Source: Blastochloris tepida
GTDB taxonomy: Bacteria > Pseudomonadota > Alphaproteobacteria > Rhizobiales > Xanthobacteraceae
Direction of reading: 5' to 3'
Assembly (NCBI RefSeq): GCF_003966715.1
Contig: NZ_AP018907.1
Coordinates: 3,336,001 to 3,400,000, forward strand
Length of the DNA: 64,000 nucleotides
The notes below the pieces were generated by a model, which was not told where the DNA came from, searched no databases, and was given only the letters and a program-made list of their open reading frames with translations. Of the stretch, positions 46,846-57,736 are shown one piece after another. Each line of letters begins with the position of its first letter. Positions within the stretch are counted from its first letter, which is position 1. Both the position numbers and the translations under genes were made by a program.

Positions 46846-47736
46846 ATGGCCACGTCTCTCCGTCCGCGCCGCAGCGTGCTCTATATGCCGGGCTCCAACG
46901 CCCGCGCCCTGGAAAAGGCCCGCACCTTGCCGGCCGACTGCCTGATCCTCGATTTGGAAGATGCGGTGGCGCCCGACGCCAAGGAGGTCGCCCGCACCCA
47001 GGTTGCGGCCGCGGTCAAGGCCGGCGGCTTCGGCTTGCGCGAGGTGTTCATCCGCATCAACGGCCTCGACACGCCGTGGGGCGCGGCCGACCTCGAGGCC
47101 GCTGCTGCGGCCGCCCCCGACGTCATCCTGATCCCCAAGGTGTCCGACCCCGAGGACCTCGTCCGCATCGGCCGGGTGCTGGCCGAGGCCGGCACGCCGG
47201 AGGCGACGCGGGTGTGGGCGATGATGGAGACGCCGCGGGCCATGCTGGCGGCGCTGGAGATCGCCGACGCGGCGCGCGATCCCCTCACCCGGCTTGCCGG
47301 CTTCGTGATGGGCACCAACGATCTGGCCAAGGACACCCGCGCCCGCTGGGTGCCGGGCCGCGCCCCGATGCTGCCCTGGCTGATGACCTGCGTCGCCGCC
47401 GCCCGCGCCAACGGCCTCGACATCGCCGACGGCGTCTACAATGCGCTCGCCGACGAGGAAGGGTTCAAGCGCGAATGCGCTGAGGCCCGCGACCTCGGCT
47501 TCGACGGCAAGACGCTGATCCACCCCAATCAGGTCGCCCCCTGCAACGCCGCCTTCTCGCCGACGCCGGAGGAGGTCGCGTGGTCGCGCACGGTGATCGC
47601 CGCGTTCGATGCGCCCGAAGCTTCAGGAAAGGGTGCGCTGCAGGTCGAGGGCAGGATGGTCGAGCGCCTGCACGCCGAGATGGCGCGCCGGGTGGTGGCC
47701 ATCGCCTCGTCCATCGCCGCCCGCGAGGGAGCCTGA
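46846..47736 (+). CDS. HpcH/HpaI-CitE family lyase, probably malyl-CoA lyase or thioesterase
   Basis: The protein has 296 residues. CitE-family marks are RRSVLYMPGSNARALEKAR, DCLILDLEDAVAP, WAMMETPRAML, MGTNDLAKD and GFDGKTLIHPNQV. In the ethylmalonyl-CoA pathway such proteins cleave L-malyl-CoA and beta-methylmalyl-CoA (Mcl1) or hydrolyse malyl-CoA (Mcl2). The sequence alone does not separate these. The next gene, 3 bp away, is mesaconyl-CoA hydratase, whose product beta-methylmalyl-CoA is the substrate of Mcl1. Confidence 0.88.
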   Translation: MATSLRPRRSVLYMPGSNARALEKARTLPADCLILDLEDAVAPDAKEVARTQVAAAVKAGGFGLREVFIRINGLDTPWGAADLEAAAAAAPDVILIPKVSDPEDLVRIGRVLAEAGTPEATRVWAMMETPRAMLAALEIADAARDPLTRLAGFVMGTNDLAKDTRARWVPGRAPMLPWLMTCVAAARANGLDIADGVYNALADEEGFKRECAEARDLGFDGKTLIHPNQVAPCNAAFSPTPEEVAWSRTVIAAFDAPEASGKGALQVEGRMVERLHAEMARRVVAIASSIAAREGA

Positions 47737-47739
47737 GCC

Positions 47740-48792
47740 ATGCACCCCAAGACCTCCGCCGGCAATTTCTTCGAGGACTTCCGCCTCGGCCAGATGATCC
47801 GCCACGCCGTGCCGCGCACGGTGACGGTGGGCGACGTCAGCCTCTATACCGCGCTCTACGGCATGCGCTTTGCGGTGCAGTCGTCGGACGCCTTCGCCGC
47901 CACGGTCGGCTATCCCAGGAGCCCGGTCGACGACCTGCTGGTGTTCCACATCGTGTTCGGCAAGACGGTGCCGGACGTGTCGCTGAACGCCATCGCCAAT
48001 CTCGGCTATGCCGGCGGGCGGTTCCTGAAGCCGGTCTATCCCGGCGACACGCTGCATGCGGTGTCCGAGGTGATCGGGCTGAAGGAGAACTCCAACCGCA
48101 AGACCGGCGTGGTCTATGTCCGCTCCACCGGCTTCAACCAGCACGGCGAGGAAGTGCTCGACTATGTGCGCTGGGTGATGGTGCGCAAGCGCGACGAGAG
48201 CGCCCCAGTTGTCGAGCAGCACGTGCCGACGCTGCCCAAGGCGCTGGCGCCCGCCGCGCTCGGCACCGCCTGCCCGCGCATCGACACCGCCGAGTGGAAC
48301 GAGGCGCTGGCCGGCAGCCCCTACCGCTATGACGACTATGAGGTCGGTGAGCGGATCGACCATGTCGACGGCATGACGGTGGAGGAGGCCGAGCATCAGA
48401 TCGCCACCCGCCTCTATCAGAACACCGCCAAGGTGCACTTCAACCAGCATTCCGAGGGCAAGGGCCGGTTCGGCCGGCGGCTGATCTATGGCGGCCACGT
48501 CATCTCGCTCGCCCGCGCGCTGTCGTTCAACGGCCTCGCGAATGCCTTCCACGTCGCCGCCATCAATGGCGGGCGGCACGTGGCGCCGCTGTTCGCCGGC
48601 GAGACGGTTTTCGCGTGGAGCGAGGTGCTGGACAAGCAGCCGCTGCCGGCGCGCAGCGATGTCGGCGCGCTGCGCATCCGCACCATCGCCACCAAGGACA
48701 AGCCGACAACGCTGTTCCCCGACAAGACCGGCGAGGACTACGACCCGGCGGTGATCCTTGACTTCGACTACTGGGTGCTGCTGCCGCGGTAG
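47740..48792 (+). CDS. mch: Mesaconyl-CoA hydratase (beta-methylmalyl-CoA dehydratase)
   Basis: The protein has 350 residues with two MaoC-like hot-dog domains. Visible stretches are NFFEDFRLGQMIRHAVPRTVTVGD, GRFLKPVYPGDTLHAVSEV, FNQHSEGKGRFGRRLIYGGHVISLARAL and GGRHVAPLFAGETVFAWSEV. It interconverts mesaconyl-CoA and beta-methylmalyl-CoA. It forms a tight two-gene unit with the malyl-CoA lyase, indicating glyoxylate-forming acetate assimilation. Other pathway genes (ccr, ecm, msd) are outside the window. Confidence 0.92.
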   Translation: MHPKTSAGNFFEDFRLGQMIRHAVPRTVTVGDVSLYTALYGMRFAVQSSDAFAATVGYPRSPVDDLLVFHIVFGKTVPDVSLNAIANLGYAGGRFLKPVYPGDTLHAVSEVIGLKENSNRKTGVVYVRSTGFNQHGEEVLDYVRWVMVRKRDESAPVVEQHVPTLPKALAPAALGTACPRIDTAEWNEALAGSPYRYDDYEVGERIDHVDGMTVEEAEHQIATRLYQNTAKVHFNQHSEGKGRFGRRLIYGGHVISLARALSFNGLANAFHVAAINGGRHVAPLFAGETVFAWSEVLDKQPLPARSDVGALRIRTIATKDKPTTLFPDKTGEDYDPAVILDFDYWVLLPR

Positions 48793-48946
48793 AGGGGCGC
48801 CTCTCTTCCTTACCTCTCCCCTTGCGGGCTACGGCATTCACGGATCTGATTCTGTGCTGAGCCATCAATGGCTTAATGAACAGGCTGCGGTTGTCTCATC
48901 GAGAACGCGGTGGATCGGCAGTTACCGGGGGCCGCAGGATTGAACT

Positions 48947-49037
48947 CGTCATGCCCGCGCTTGTCGCGGGCATCCACGTCTTGAAAACCTATTTGAAAAC
49001 AAAGACGTGGATGGCCGGGACAAGCCCGGCCATGACG
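48947..49037. repeat. 91-bp composite palindrome, inverted copy of 7641-7731
   Basis: The units cgtcatgcccgcgcttgtcg and its partner ending cggccatgacg enclose a loop rich in A. Length and layout equal the element at 7.6 kb, in the opposite orientation. It lies in the gene-free stretch 48793-49230. Confidence 0.8.
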
Positions 49038-49140
49038 ACGGCGGGCTTGTGCCAGACGCCGCAGGCGCAAGTCACGCCGAAAGAGATCGCGTTTCGGCTC
49101 GATCTCTCTCGGCCCAGGCGATTCAGATCCATGAATACCG

Positions 49141-49260
49141 TAGCCCCTTGCGGGAGAGGTCGGATCGCGTCAGCGATCCGGGTGAGGGGTTCTTCCAACT
49201 CACGCGTCCCCCTCGCCCGCCTCGCGATCCTCAGGATCGCTCGGCCCCCTCTCCTGCAAG
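49141..49260. repeat. CCCCTTGCGGGAGAGG repeat pair reaching into the LysR gene
   Basis: A unit ccccttgcgggagaggtcgg followed by gatcgcgtcagcgatccggg and a G-rich tail stands opposite a second unit ending cctgcaaggggcgaggg (about 49202-49264). The second unit overlaps the last codons of the LysR gene. The family is related to the CTCCCCC repeats near 63 kb. Confidence 0.65.
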
Positions 49261-50175
49261 GGGCGAGGGACGAGACGGCGCGTCCAGCCCCGGCTGGTCT
49301 CGCAGATGCTCGACCAGCCGGCGGCTGTAGGGCGCAAGCTCGACCATTCTCCGCACGCAGATGGTGAGCTCGCGCTGGGCCCAGGGGTCGTCGAGATCGA
49401 CGGTGCGGATGGCCATGGCGCGCATGGCGCGGTTCGCCGTGCTCTGCGGCACGATGCCGAGCCCGACCCCGCATTCCACCATGCGGCAGACCGCGTCGAA
49501 TGAGCGCAGCTGCACCCGCAGGCGCAGCTGCCGGCCGATGCGCGCCGCCTTGTCGGCGAGGAAGCGCTGCAGCGCCGAGGCGCGGTCGAGCCCGACGAAA
49601 TCATGGTCCAGCACGTCGGAGAAGGTGACGCGGCCTTCCGCCGCCAGCGGCGCATCGGCCGCCACCACCAGCACGAAACGGTCGGAGCGGAATGGGAAGG
49701 TTTCGAGCGAGCCGGTATCGACCGTGCCGGCGACGATGCCGATGTCGGCCACGCCCTCGGCGATCAGCACCACGATCTCGTCGGACAGCCGCTCCTCGAT
49801 ATCGACGCTGATCTTGGGATTGGCGGCGAGAAAGGCGCTCAGCGCCTCGGGCAGAAACTCGGTGAGCGCATTGGTGTTGGACAGCACCCGCACCTGACCG
49901 GCGAGCCCGCCGGAATAGGCGGCAAGCTCGGCATTCATCTGCTCGGCATGGGCCAGCATCAGCCGGGCGTGCTGCAGCAGCGTGCGTCCGGCATTGGTGG
50001 GGGTCACGCCCTGGCGGCCGCGCACCAAAAGCGCCGCGCCGAGCGAGGCCTCCATCTTGCGCAGGCGGGTGGAGGCCGCCGCCAGCGCCAGATTGGCCCG
50101 CGCCGCGCCGGCGGTGATGCTGCCGGCCTCGGCGACGTGGCGGAACAGGTCGAGGTCGATCAGGTCGAAGCGCAT
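49231..50175 (-). CDS. LysR family transcriptional regulator
   Basis: The protein has 314 residues. The N-terminal helix-turn-helix spans LIDLDLFRHVAEAGSITAGAARANLALAAASTRLRKMEASLG. The effector domain follows from about residue 92 (GQVRVLSNTNALTEFLP). The last dozen residues (PSPLAGEGAERS) are encoded by an intergenic repeat, so the original stop was probably a little earlier. It is divergent from sdhCDAB across 297 bp, but LysR proteins near sdh are not a known rule, so its target is open. Confidence 0.9.
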   Translation of the reverse strand: MRFDLIDLDLFRHVAEAGSITAGAARANLALAAASTRLRKMEASLGAALLVRGRQGVTPTNAGRTLLQHARLMLAHAEQMNAELAAYSGGLAGQVRVLSNTNALTEFLPEALSAFLAANPKISVDIEERLSDEIVVLIAEGVADIGIVAGTVDTGSLETFPFRSDRFVLVVAADAPLAAEGRVTFSDVLDHDFVGLDRASALQRFLADKAARIGRQLRLRVQLRSFDAVCRMVECGVGLGIVPQSTANRAMRAMAIRTVDLDDPWAQRELTICVRRMVELAPYSRRLVEHLRDQPGLDAPSRPSPLAGEGAERS

Positions 50176-50472
50176 AGGGACCCTTCGTCAACGGCGAAGG
50201 CATCTTAGACAAAAAACAGATTGCGTGACCACATGGCATCCGTCACCTTCGTCTTCGGCGAAGTGATGCACGGCACGTGCCGGGATCCCGCCGGCGGCGG
50301 CGCGCGTTTCGAGCGTGACGGCCGCGGCCGGCCGCCGGTCCGTCCCTTATGGTCAATGTCAACGGCCTGACACGCGATTGTCGTCAGGACGCCTTGGCTG
50401 AGCGGGCAGGTGCTGGTCCGGTCGTCAGGTTTGTCCGCCGCCGGCAGCCGAGCAGAGGCAGGAGTCGAAGGA
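50176..50472. other. Spacer between LysR gene and sdhC
   Basis: The 297-bp spacer must hold promoters for the LysR gene and for sdhCDAB. I see the palindrome ggcacgtgcc near 50272 and no convincing T-N11-A LysR box that I would defend. No small gene is apparent. Confidence 0.4.
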
Positions 50473-50871
50473 ATGGCAGAGGTGCGAAGCCCCGTCGAAC
50501 GGCCGTTGTCGCCGCATCTGATGATCTACCGGCCGATGCTGACGATGATGAGCTCGATCCTGCACCGCATCACCGGTGCCGCGCTCTATCTCGGCACGCT
50601 GCTGCTGGTGGCCTGGCTGGTCGCCGCCGCCACCTCGCCGGCCTGGTTCGATCTCGTCAACTGGGCGTTCGGCACCTGGGCCGGCCAGGTCGTGCTGATC
50701 GGCTACACCTGGGCGCTGTTCCAGCACATGGCCGGCGGCATCCGCCACTTCATCTGGGATTTCGGCCGGGGCTTCGGCCCGGTGGCGCGCGAAGTGCTCA
50801 CCCAGGCCTCGTTCGTCTTCTCCGGTGCCCTGACCGCCGCCGTCTGGGCGGCCGCCTATTTCCTGCGCTGA
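50473..50871 (+). CDS. sdhC: Succinate dehydrogenase cytochrome b subunit SdhC
   Basis: The protein has 132 residues from MAEVRSPVERPLSPHL, with GAAGGA before the ATG. The quinone-site signature RPLSPHLMIYRPMLTMMSSILHRITG and three membrane helices are clear. The heme-ligand His lies in FQHMAGGIRHFIWD. It anchors SdhAB and reduces ubiquinone. The frame is open 21 codons upstream. Confidence 0.95.
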   Translation: MAEVRSPVERPLSPHLMIYRPMLTMMSSILHRITGAALYLGTLLLVAWLVAAATSPAWFDLVNWAFGTWAGQVVLIGYTWALFQHMAGGIRHFIWDFGRGFGPVAREVLTQASFVFSGALTAAVWAAAYFLR

Positions 50872-50878
50872 GGCCACC

Positions 50879-51274
50879 ATGTCCGGATCCAACTCCTCGA
50901 TTCGCACGCCGATGGCGCGGGCCCGCGGCCTCGGCTCGGCCAAGCGCGGCACCGAGCATTTCTGGGCCGAGCGCGTCACCGGCGTGGCGCTGATCCCGCT
51001 CACCTTCGTCCTGGCCTTCGCGCTGGCGTTCCTGGCCGGCAAGGACCACGCGACCGTGGTGCAGTGGATCGCCAACCCGCTTCTCGCCATTCCGCTGGTG
51101 CTGGTGATCGCCACCGGCGTCCATCACATGAAGATCGGCATGCAGGTGATCCTCGAGGACTACGTCCACTCCGAGCCGATCAAGTTCGCCGCGCTGATGC
51201 TGAACACCTTCTTCAGCTATGCGGTCGGCGCCACCGGCGCGTTCGCCGTTCTCAAGATCGCTTTCGGGGGCTGA
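50879..51274 (+). CDS. sdhD: Succinate dehydrogenase membrane anchor SdhD
   Basis: The protein has 131 residues with three membrane helices. Typical stretches are [24 protein letters not shown] and [20 protein letters not shown], in which the His contributes to the heme and quinone site. It follows sdhC by 7 bp and precedes sdhA by 5 bp. Confidence 0.95.
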   Translation: MSGSNSSIRTPMARARGLGSAKRGTEHFWAERVTGVALIPLTFVLAFALAFLAGKDHATVVQWIANPLLAIPLVLVIATGVHHMKIGMQVILEDYVHSEPIKFAALMLNTFFSYAVGATGAFAVLKIAFGG

Positions 51275-51279
51275 GCGCC

Positions 51280-53115
51280 ATGTCGACCAACGGTTCTTCC
51301 AACGGCGCCGCGGCGCCGGCGTTCACCGGCGCGGCCTATCCGGTGATCGAGCACGCCTATGACGTGGTGGTGGTCGGCGCCGGCGGCGCGGGCCTGCGCG
51401 CGGTGGTCGGCTGCTCGGAGGCCGGCCTGCGCACCGCCTGCGTCACCAAGGTGTTCCCGACCCGCTCGCACACCGTTGCGGCGCAGGGCGGCGTCGCCGC
51501 CTCGCTCGGCAATATGGGCGAGGACGACTGGCGCTGGCACATGTACGACACCGTCAAGGGCTCCGACTGGCTCGGCGACCAGGACGCGATCGAGTACATG
51601 GTGCGGAACGCCCCGGCCGCCGTCTACGAGCTGGAGCACTGGGGCGTGCCGTTCTCGCGCACCGAGGACGGCAAGATCTACCAGCGCCCGTTCGGCGGCA
51701 TGACCACGCATTTCGGCAAGGGCATCGCGCAACGCACCTGCGCCGCCGCCGACCGCACCGGCCACGCCATGCTGCACACCATGTACGGCGCGGCGCTGAA
51801 GCACCGGGCCGAGTTCTTCGTCGAGTATTTCGCGCTCGACCTGATCATGGACGGCGGCGCCTGCCGCGGCGTGATCGCGCTCAAGCTCGACGACGGCACG
51901 CTGCACGCCTTCCGCGCCCACAAGACGGTGCTGGCGACCGGCGGCTACGGCCGCGCCTATTTCTCGGCCACCAGCGCCCACACCTGCACCGGCGACGGCA
52001 ACGCCATGGTGCTGCGCGCCGGCCTGCCGCTGCAGGACATGGAGTTCGTGCAGTTCCACCCGACCGGCATCTACGGCTCGGGCTGCCTGATCACCGAGGG
52101 CTCGCGCGGCGAGGGCGGCTACCTCGTCAATTCCGAGGGCGAGCGCTTCATGGAGCGCTACGCGCCCTCCGCCAAGGATCTGGCCTCGCGCGACGTGGTG
52201 TCGCGCTCGATGACCATCGAGATCCGCGAGGGCCGCGGCGTCGGCAAGAACAAGGACCACATCTTCCTGCACCTCGACCATCTCGATCCGGCGGTGCTGG
52301 CCGAGCGCCTGCCCGGCATCTCGGAGAGCGCCAAGATCTTCGCCGGCGTCGACGTCACGCGCGAGCCGATCCCGGTGATCCCGACCGTCCACTACAATAT
52401 GGGCGGCATCCCGACCAATTATCACGGCGAGGTGCTGACCAAGACCGACGGCAACCCCGACCATGTGGTGCCGGGCCTGTTCGCCATCGGCGAGGCCGCC
52501 TGCGTGTCGGTGCACGGCGCCAACCGGCTGGGCTCCAACTCGCTGATCGACCTCGTGGTGTTCGGCCGCGCCGCCGGGGCGCGCTGCGCCGAGACCACCG
52601 ATCGCGGCGCCCGCCACGCGCCGCTGCCCAAGGACGCCTATGAGCCGGCGCTGGCCCGGCTCGACCGCCTGCGCCACGCCACCGGCGCGACGCCGACCGC
52701 CACGCTGCGTCTCGAGATGCAGAAGGTGATGCAGTCGAACTGCGCGGTGTTCCGCACCGGCGAGGTGCTGGAAGAGGGCAAGACGCTGATCCATCAGGTC
52801 TGGCAGGCCGCCGACGACATCCGGGTCTCCGACCGCTCGCTGATCTGGAACTCCGACCTCGTCGAGACGCTGGAGTTCGACAACCTCATCGCCCAGGCGA
52901 CGGTGACGATGGAGGCTGCGGCAAACCGCACCGAATCGCGCGGCGCCCACGCCCGCGAGGATCATCCCGACCGCGACGACGCCAACTGGATGAAGCACAC
53001 GCTGCTGTGGGCCGACCCGGTCAAGAAGTCGGTGACCATCGACTACCGGCCGGTGCACACCTACACGCTGTCCACCGACATCGAATACATCGAACCGAAA
53101 AAGCGCGTCTACTGA
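51280..53115 (+). CDS. sdhA: Succinate dehydrogenase flavoprotein subunit SdhA
   Basis: The protein has 611 residues from [17 protein letters not shown]. The FAD site is [17 protein letters not shown]. The covalent-flavin His lies in [17 protein letters not shown]. The active-site regions [21 protein letters not shown] and [13 protein letters not shown] are intact. It oxidises succinate to fumarate in the TCA cycle and complex II. The N-terminal 20 residues are a low-complexity Gly/Ala/Asn stretch. Confidence 0.97.
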   Translation: MSTNGSSNGAAAPAFTGAAYPVIEHAYDVVVVGAGGAGLRAVVGCSEAGLRTACVTKVFPTRSHTVAAQGGVAASLGNMGEDDWRWHMYDTVKGSDWLGDQDAIEYMVRNAPAAVYELEHWGVPFSRTEDGKIYQRPFGGMTTHFGKGIAQRTCAAADRTGHAMLHTMYGAALKHRAEFFVEYFALDLIMDGGACRGVIALKLDDGTLHAFRAHKTVLATGGYGRAYFSATSAHTCTGDGNAMVLRAGLPLQDMEFVQFHPTGIYGSGCLITEGSRGEGGYLVNSEGERFMERYAPSAKDLASRDVVSRSMTIEIREGRGVGKNKDHIFLHLDHLDPAVLAERLPGISESAKIFAGVDVTREPIPVIPTVHYNMGGIPTNYHGEVLTKTDGNPDHVVPGLFAIGEAACVSVHGANRLGSNSLIDLVVFGRAAGARCAETTDRGARHAPLPKDAYEPALARLDRLRHATGATPTATLRLEMQKVMQSNCAVFRTGEVLEEGKTLIHQVWQAADDIRVSDRSLIWNSDLVETLEFDNLIAQATVTMEAAANRTESRGAHAREDHPDRDDANWMKHTLLWADPVKKSVTIDYRPVHTYTLSTDIEYIEPKKRVY

Positions 53116-53156
53116 CGCGCGGCCGCCGTCCGCAACGACTTCAAGACGAGGGACCG

Positions 53157-53936
53157 ATGGTCCAGTTCACGCTGCCGAAGAACTCCAAGGTCACGAATGG
53201 CAAGGTGTGGCCGCACCCGCACGGTGCGGTCAACGTCACCGAGCTGCACGTCTATCGCTGGAATCCCGAGGACGGCCAGAACCCGCGCATCGACACCTAT
53301 TTCGTCGATCGCGACGACTGCGGGCCGATGGTTCTCGACGCGCTGATCTGGATCAAGAACAAGATCGATCCGACGCTGACCTTCCGCCGCTCGTGCCGCG
53401 AAGGCATCTGCGGCTCCTGCGCGATGAACATCGACGGCACCAACACGCTCGCCTGCACCAAGGGCATGGACGAGGTGAAGGGGGTCATCAAGATCTATCC
53501 GCTGCCGCACATGCCGGTGGTGAAGGATCTGGTGCCCGACCTCACCGGCATCTACGCCCAGCACGCGGCGATCGAGCCGTGGCTGAAGACGGTGACGCCG
53601 GCGCCCGAGAAGGAATGGATCCAGACGCACGAGGACCGCGCCAAGCTCGACGGGCTCTATGAGTGCATCCTGTGCTTCTGCTGCTCCACCTCGTGCCCGA
53701 GCTACTGGTGGAACGCCGACCGCTATCTCGGCCCGGCGGTGCTGCTGCAGGCCTATCGCTGGCTGATCGACAGCCGCGACGAGTTCACCGGCGAGCGGCT
53801 CGACCATGTCGAGGATCCGTTCCGGCTCTACCGCTGCCACACCATCCTGAACTGCTCGAAGGCGTGCCCCAAGGGCCTCAACCCGGCCAAGGCGATCGCC
53901 GAGATCAAGCGGATGCTGGTCGAGCGCCAGACCTGA
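53157..53936 (+). CDS. sdhB: Succinate dehydrogenase iron-sulfur subunit SdhB
   Basis: The protein has 259 residues. Cluster motifs are [21 protein letters not shown] (2Fe-2S), [17 protein letters not shown] (4Fe-4S) and [17 protein letters not shown] (3Fe-4S). It carries electrons from SdhA to the quinone site. The ATG at 53157 follows GACGAGGGA. It ends the sdhCDAB operon, followed by a repeat-filled spacer. Confidence 0.97.
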   Translation: MVQFTLPKNSKVTNGKVWPHPHGAVNVTELHVYRWNPEDGQNPRIDTYFVDRDDCGPMVLDALIWIKNKIDPTLTFRRSCREGICGSCAMNIDGTNTLACTKGMDEVKGVIKIYPLPHMPVVKDLVPDLTGIYAQHAAIEPWLKTVTPAPEKEWIQTHEDRAKLDGLYECILCFCCSTSCPSYWWNADRYLGPAVLLQAYRWLIDSRDEFTGERLDHVEDPFRLYRCHTILNCSKACPKGLNPAKAIAEIKRMLVERQT

Positions 53937-53992
53937 TCGGGTTTGCGTGGACGGGAACCTGCGGGTCCGGACAGCATGGCCGGAACAGTCCC

Positions 53993-54108
53993 GGTCATCG
54001 CCGGGCTTGTCCCGGCGATCCCGACACCCTGGTCATCCCGCCGGCCGCCCTCTTGGACGACACCGCCGCGATCCCATCGAGATCGCCGGGACAAGCCCGG
54101 CGATGACC
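53993..54108. repeat. Perfect 28-bp inverted repeat downstream of sdhB
   Basis: Arms at 53993-54020 and 54081-54108 are exact reverse complements, beginning ggtcatcgccgggcttgtcc, with a 60-bp centre. Each arm is itself a GCCGGGACAAGCCCGGC palindrome. It begins 57 bp past sdhB and could end the transcript or protect its 3' end. Confidence 0.85.
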
Positions 54109-54134
54109 ACGGTGAGCGCGCGCAAGCATCTCCG

Positions 54135-54220
54135 ACGGTTTCCAGTCGACCCCTTCGGAATACCGGAAAATTCTTTGTAAACAAAGACGTTGATGGCCGG
54201 GACGGAGCCCGGCCATGACG
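54135..54220. repeat. GGTTTCCAG hairpin and one GCCGGGAC unit
   Basis: A hairpin of the GGTTTCC...GGAAA family (54136-54171) is followed by a single unit acaaagacgttgatggccgg running to 54220. It fills the rest of the spacer before the convergent lipoprotein gene (stop at 54249). Confidence 0.65.
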
Positions 54221-54248
54221 GCGGCGGGTCAAGCCACCGGCCAGAAGG

Positions 54249-55142
54249 TCAATTGAACAGCTGGTACTGCCGGCCGAACGAGCCGCCGACGCGCTGGAAG
54301 CCCTCGCGCGCCGCGGTGTAGTTCTGGTTCAGGTTCAGCGCCTTGGCGTAGGAGCCGGCCGCCTTCTCCTTGTCGCCGATCTTCTCATAGGCTTGGCCGC
54401 GGGCGACCCAGGCGTCGATATTGCCCGCGTCTGCCGTCACCGCCTCGTCGAAGTCGTCGGCCGCCATCTTGGGGTCGTTCAGCGCCATGTAGGACATGCC
54501 GCGCGCCACGAACGGCTCGGACACGTTCGGCGCCAGCCCGATGGCGGTGGAGAAGTCGTCGATGGCGAACTTGTGCTGGCCCTGCGACTGATAGACCAGA
54601 CCGCGATTGTGGTAGGCCTGGGCGTTGTCCGGCTTCAGCTCGATCGCCTTGTTGAAATCGGCCAGCGCCTGATTGGCCTGTCCCTGCAGGCGATAGACCG
54701 TGCCGCGCCCGACGAAGGCCGCCGAATAGGAGGGGTCGATGCGGATGGCGGCGTTGTAGTCGGCCAGCGCCTGATCCGACCGGCGCATCTTCTGGTGCAC
54801 CAGCGCGCGGTTGGCGTAGGCCTGGGCGTAGTTGGGGTCGATCTGGATGGCGCGGTTGAAGTCGGCCAGCGCCTCCTGGTACTGGCCGGCGCGGCCATAG
54901 ACCGATCCGCGCATGTTGTAGGCCTGCGGATCGTTGGGATTGCGCTGCACCACCTCGGTCAGCGACTGGAGGTTGGTCGAGGCGGCATAGCGAAGATCGT
55001 CGTCATCGCTGCCGGCGCCAACGCCGACACCCACCGTCTGGCAGCCGGCCATCAGAAACCCGGCCGCCGCCACCGCGGCAAGACGCCGGATCGCGTTGCG
55101 CCGGATCGCGTTGCGCAGGCCCATATCCATCGCTGTGTTCAT
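54249..55142 (-). CDS. TPR-repeat lipoprotein
   Basis: The protein has 297 residues from MNTAMDMGLRNAIRRN. A lipoprotein signal ends in FLMAGC (lipobox Cys near 34). Six to seven tetratricopeptide repeats follow, each of the ALADFNRAIQIDPNYAQAYANRA type. It likely sits in the outer or inner membrane and mediates protein contacts. The RNAIRRNAIRR stretch before the hydrophobic core is a small in-frame duplication. NlpI-like roles are possible but cannot be assigned. Confidence 0.85.
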   Translation of the reverse strand: MNTAMDMGLRNAIRRNAIRRLAAVAAAGFLMAGCQTVGVGVGAGSDDDDLRYAASTNLQSLTEVVQRNPNDPQAYNMRGSVYGRAGQYQEALADFNRAIQIDPNYAQAYANRALVHQKMRRSDQALADYNAAIRIDPSYSAAFVGRGTVYRLQGQANQALADFNKAIELKPDNAQAYHNRGLVYQSQGQHKFAIDDFSTAIGLAPNVSEPFVARGMSYMALNDPKMAADDFDEAVTADAGNIDAWVARGQAYEKIGDKEKAAGSYAKALNLNQNYTAAREGFQRVGGSFGRQYQLFN

Positions 55143-55325
55143 CACGGGGTGTTCGGTCGACAATGCGGCGTTCTCGGGGCGACGGCCCATCCGCCACGCA
55201 AAATTCCCCGGCCGGCGGACTGTCCGCGCCGCATGAGGGCGCGTTTCAAGCAACGACGCGCGCCGGACCCGCCGGCCCGTTCGCGCGTCCGTGTCATCGC
55301 GTCTGCAGTTGGGGCATCATCCGAT

Positions 55326-55363
55326 ACGGCTGCCGGTCGATCCCTGCGGGATACCGGAAACGG
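55326..55363. repeat. GGTTTCCGG-family hairpin in the 55143-55467 spacer
   Basis: The motif ccggtcgatccctgcgggat with ccggaaacggtc is a member of the dispersed hairpin family. The rest of this 325-bp spacer, between the lipoprotein start and the rpsU stop, must hold the lipoprotein promoter; I see nothing else in it. Confidence 0.6.
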
Positions 55364-55467
55364 TCGGACCGGACGCTCCAAAACCCTGTTAAGACCCTGA
55401 ATCCCGCATTTCCGATCGCAGGCCCGTCCCGAGGCCCTGCGGAAAATGCTGCCGGCGGACCGCCCGG

Positions 55468-55743
55468 TCAGGCGCGCGGCGCGCGGCTCATGCCGCCGGG
55501 GCCGCCCATGCCCGGGCGCAGCACCTTCGGCTTGCTCGGGAGCAGGCCTTCGCGCTGGGCACGCTTGCGCGCCAGCTTGCGGGCGCGGCGCACGGCCTCC
55601 GCCTTCTCCCGGGCCTTCTTCTCGGACGGCTTCTCATAGTGGCCGCGAAGCTTCATCTCGCGGAAAATGCCCTCGCGCTGCATCTTCTTCTTCAGCGCCT
55701 TGAGAGCCTGATCGACATTATTGTCGCGAACGATGACCTGCAC
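55468..55743 (-). CDS. rpsU: 30S ribosomal protein bS21
   Basis: The protein has 91 residues with a GTG start (AAAGG upstream). The core [29 protein letters not shown] and [22 protein letters not shown] is typical of alphaproteobacterial S21. The C terminus carries an extra Gly/Met/Pro-rich extension ([14 protein letters not shown]). It helps mRNA binding on the small subunit. It is not linked to dnaG or rpoD here. Confidence 0.96.
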   Translation of the reverse strand: MQVIVRDNNVDQALKALKKKMQREGIFREMKLRGHYEKPSEKKAREKAEAVRRARKLARKRAQREGLLPSKPKVLRPGMGGPGGMSRAPRA

Positions 55744-55957
55744 GCGTGTGCCTTTCGGGTCCTGGTCAAAACGGGATCAAACGGGAACGGCGGCCCCGCT
55801 GCGCGAGAGGCTTCGCGCAGGGATCGACGCCGCGGCCGCGCCCTTAGCAAAACCGGCACCATTTGTCCATGGCGTCCGCGGCCTCCCGCGCCGGAATCGT
55901 GCCGATACGCGGTTTCCCGCGTCGGCGGGCGCGGCCTGCCGTTTCGACAGGCGCGCC

Positions 55958-55998
55958 TTACGGTGTCCGGCATCCCGACGGGATCGGCCGGAAACCGG
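55958..55998. repeat. GGTGTCCGG-family hairpin abutting lpd
   Basis: The arms ggtgtccggcatcccg and cgggatcggccggaaacc form a hairpin that ends at the lpd stop codon (55999). It is placed to end the suc-lpd transcript. The family is the same as at 62046-62083. Confidence 0.65.
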
Positions 55999-57399
<1,401 letters not shown>

Positions 57400-57403
57400 G
57401 AAA

Positions 57404-57736
57404 TCATTCCATTGTTCGGCGGAACACGCAAATTCCTTCACGAGCAAGGGCGGGAGCGACTACGCTAGTCGCGATATCAGCATCTCCGATATCAAGGTCC
57501 ACCCTCACAGAGATCAGCATGCTCAGTTCCGTTTCCCAATTTTTGGCAAGCGCGAACCAATTACCTAACCTCTGCCCCTCGTCCCCGTCGGCCATAACAA
57601 CCGCAACATCAAGATCGCTGTCAGGTCTATGGTTGCCGCGCGCACGGCTTCCAAACACCCAAACCTCTTTGATTTGCGGTACAGATCGCGCCCATTCCGC
57701 GATACGTGGGAACCAAATAAGAAGTTCCGGATCCAT
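57404..57736 (-). CDS. Minimal nucleotidyltransferase (MNT/MntA-like) inside the suc operon
   Basis: The protein has 110 residues, beginning [21 protein letters not shown]. The nucleotidyltransferase signature GS-x9-DxD is complete: [21 protein letters not shown] (from residue 28). Such proteins often act as MntA antitoxins that AMPylate a HEPN (HepT) toxin; no HEPN gene is adjacent. Its ATG overlaps the sucB stop (TGATG) and lpd starts 4 bp after it, so it is translated within the TCA operon. Codon use is noticeably less GC-biased than its neighbours, suggesting acquisition. Confidence 0.85.
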   Translation of the reverse strand: MDPELLIWFPRIAEWARSVPQIKEVWVFGSRARGNHRPDSDLDVAVVMADGDEGQRLGNWFALAKNWETELSMLISVRVDLDIGDADIATSVVAPALAREGICVFRRTME

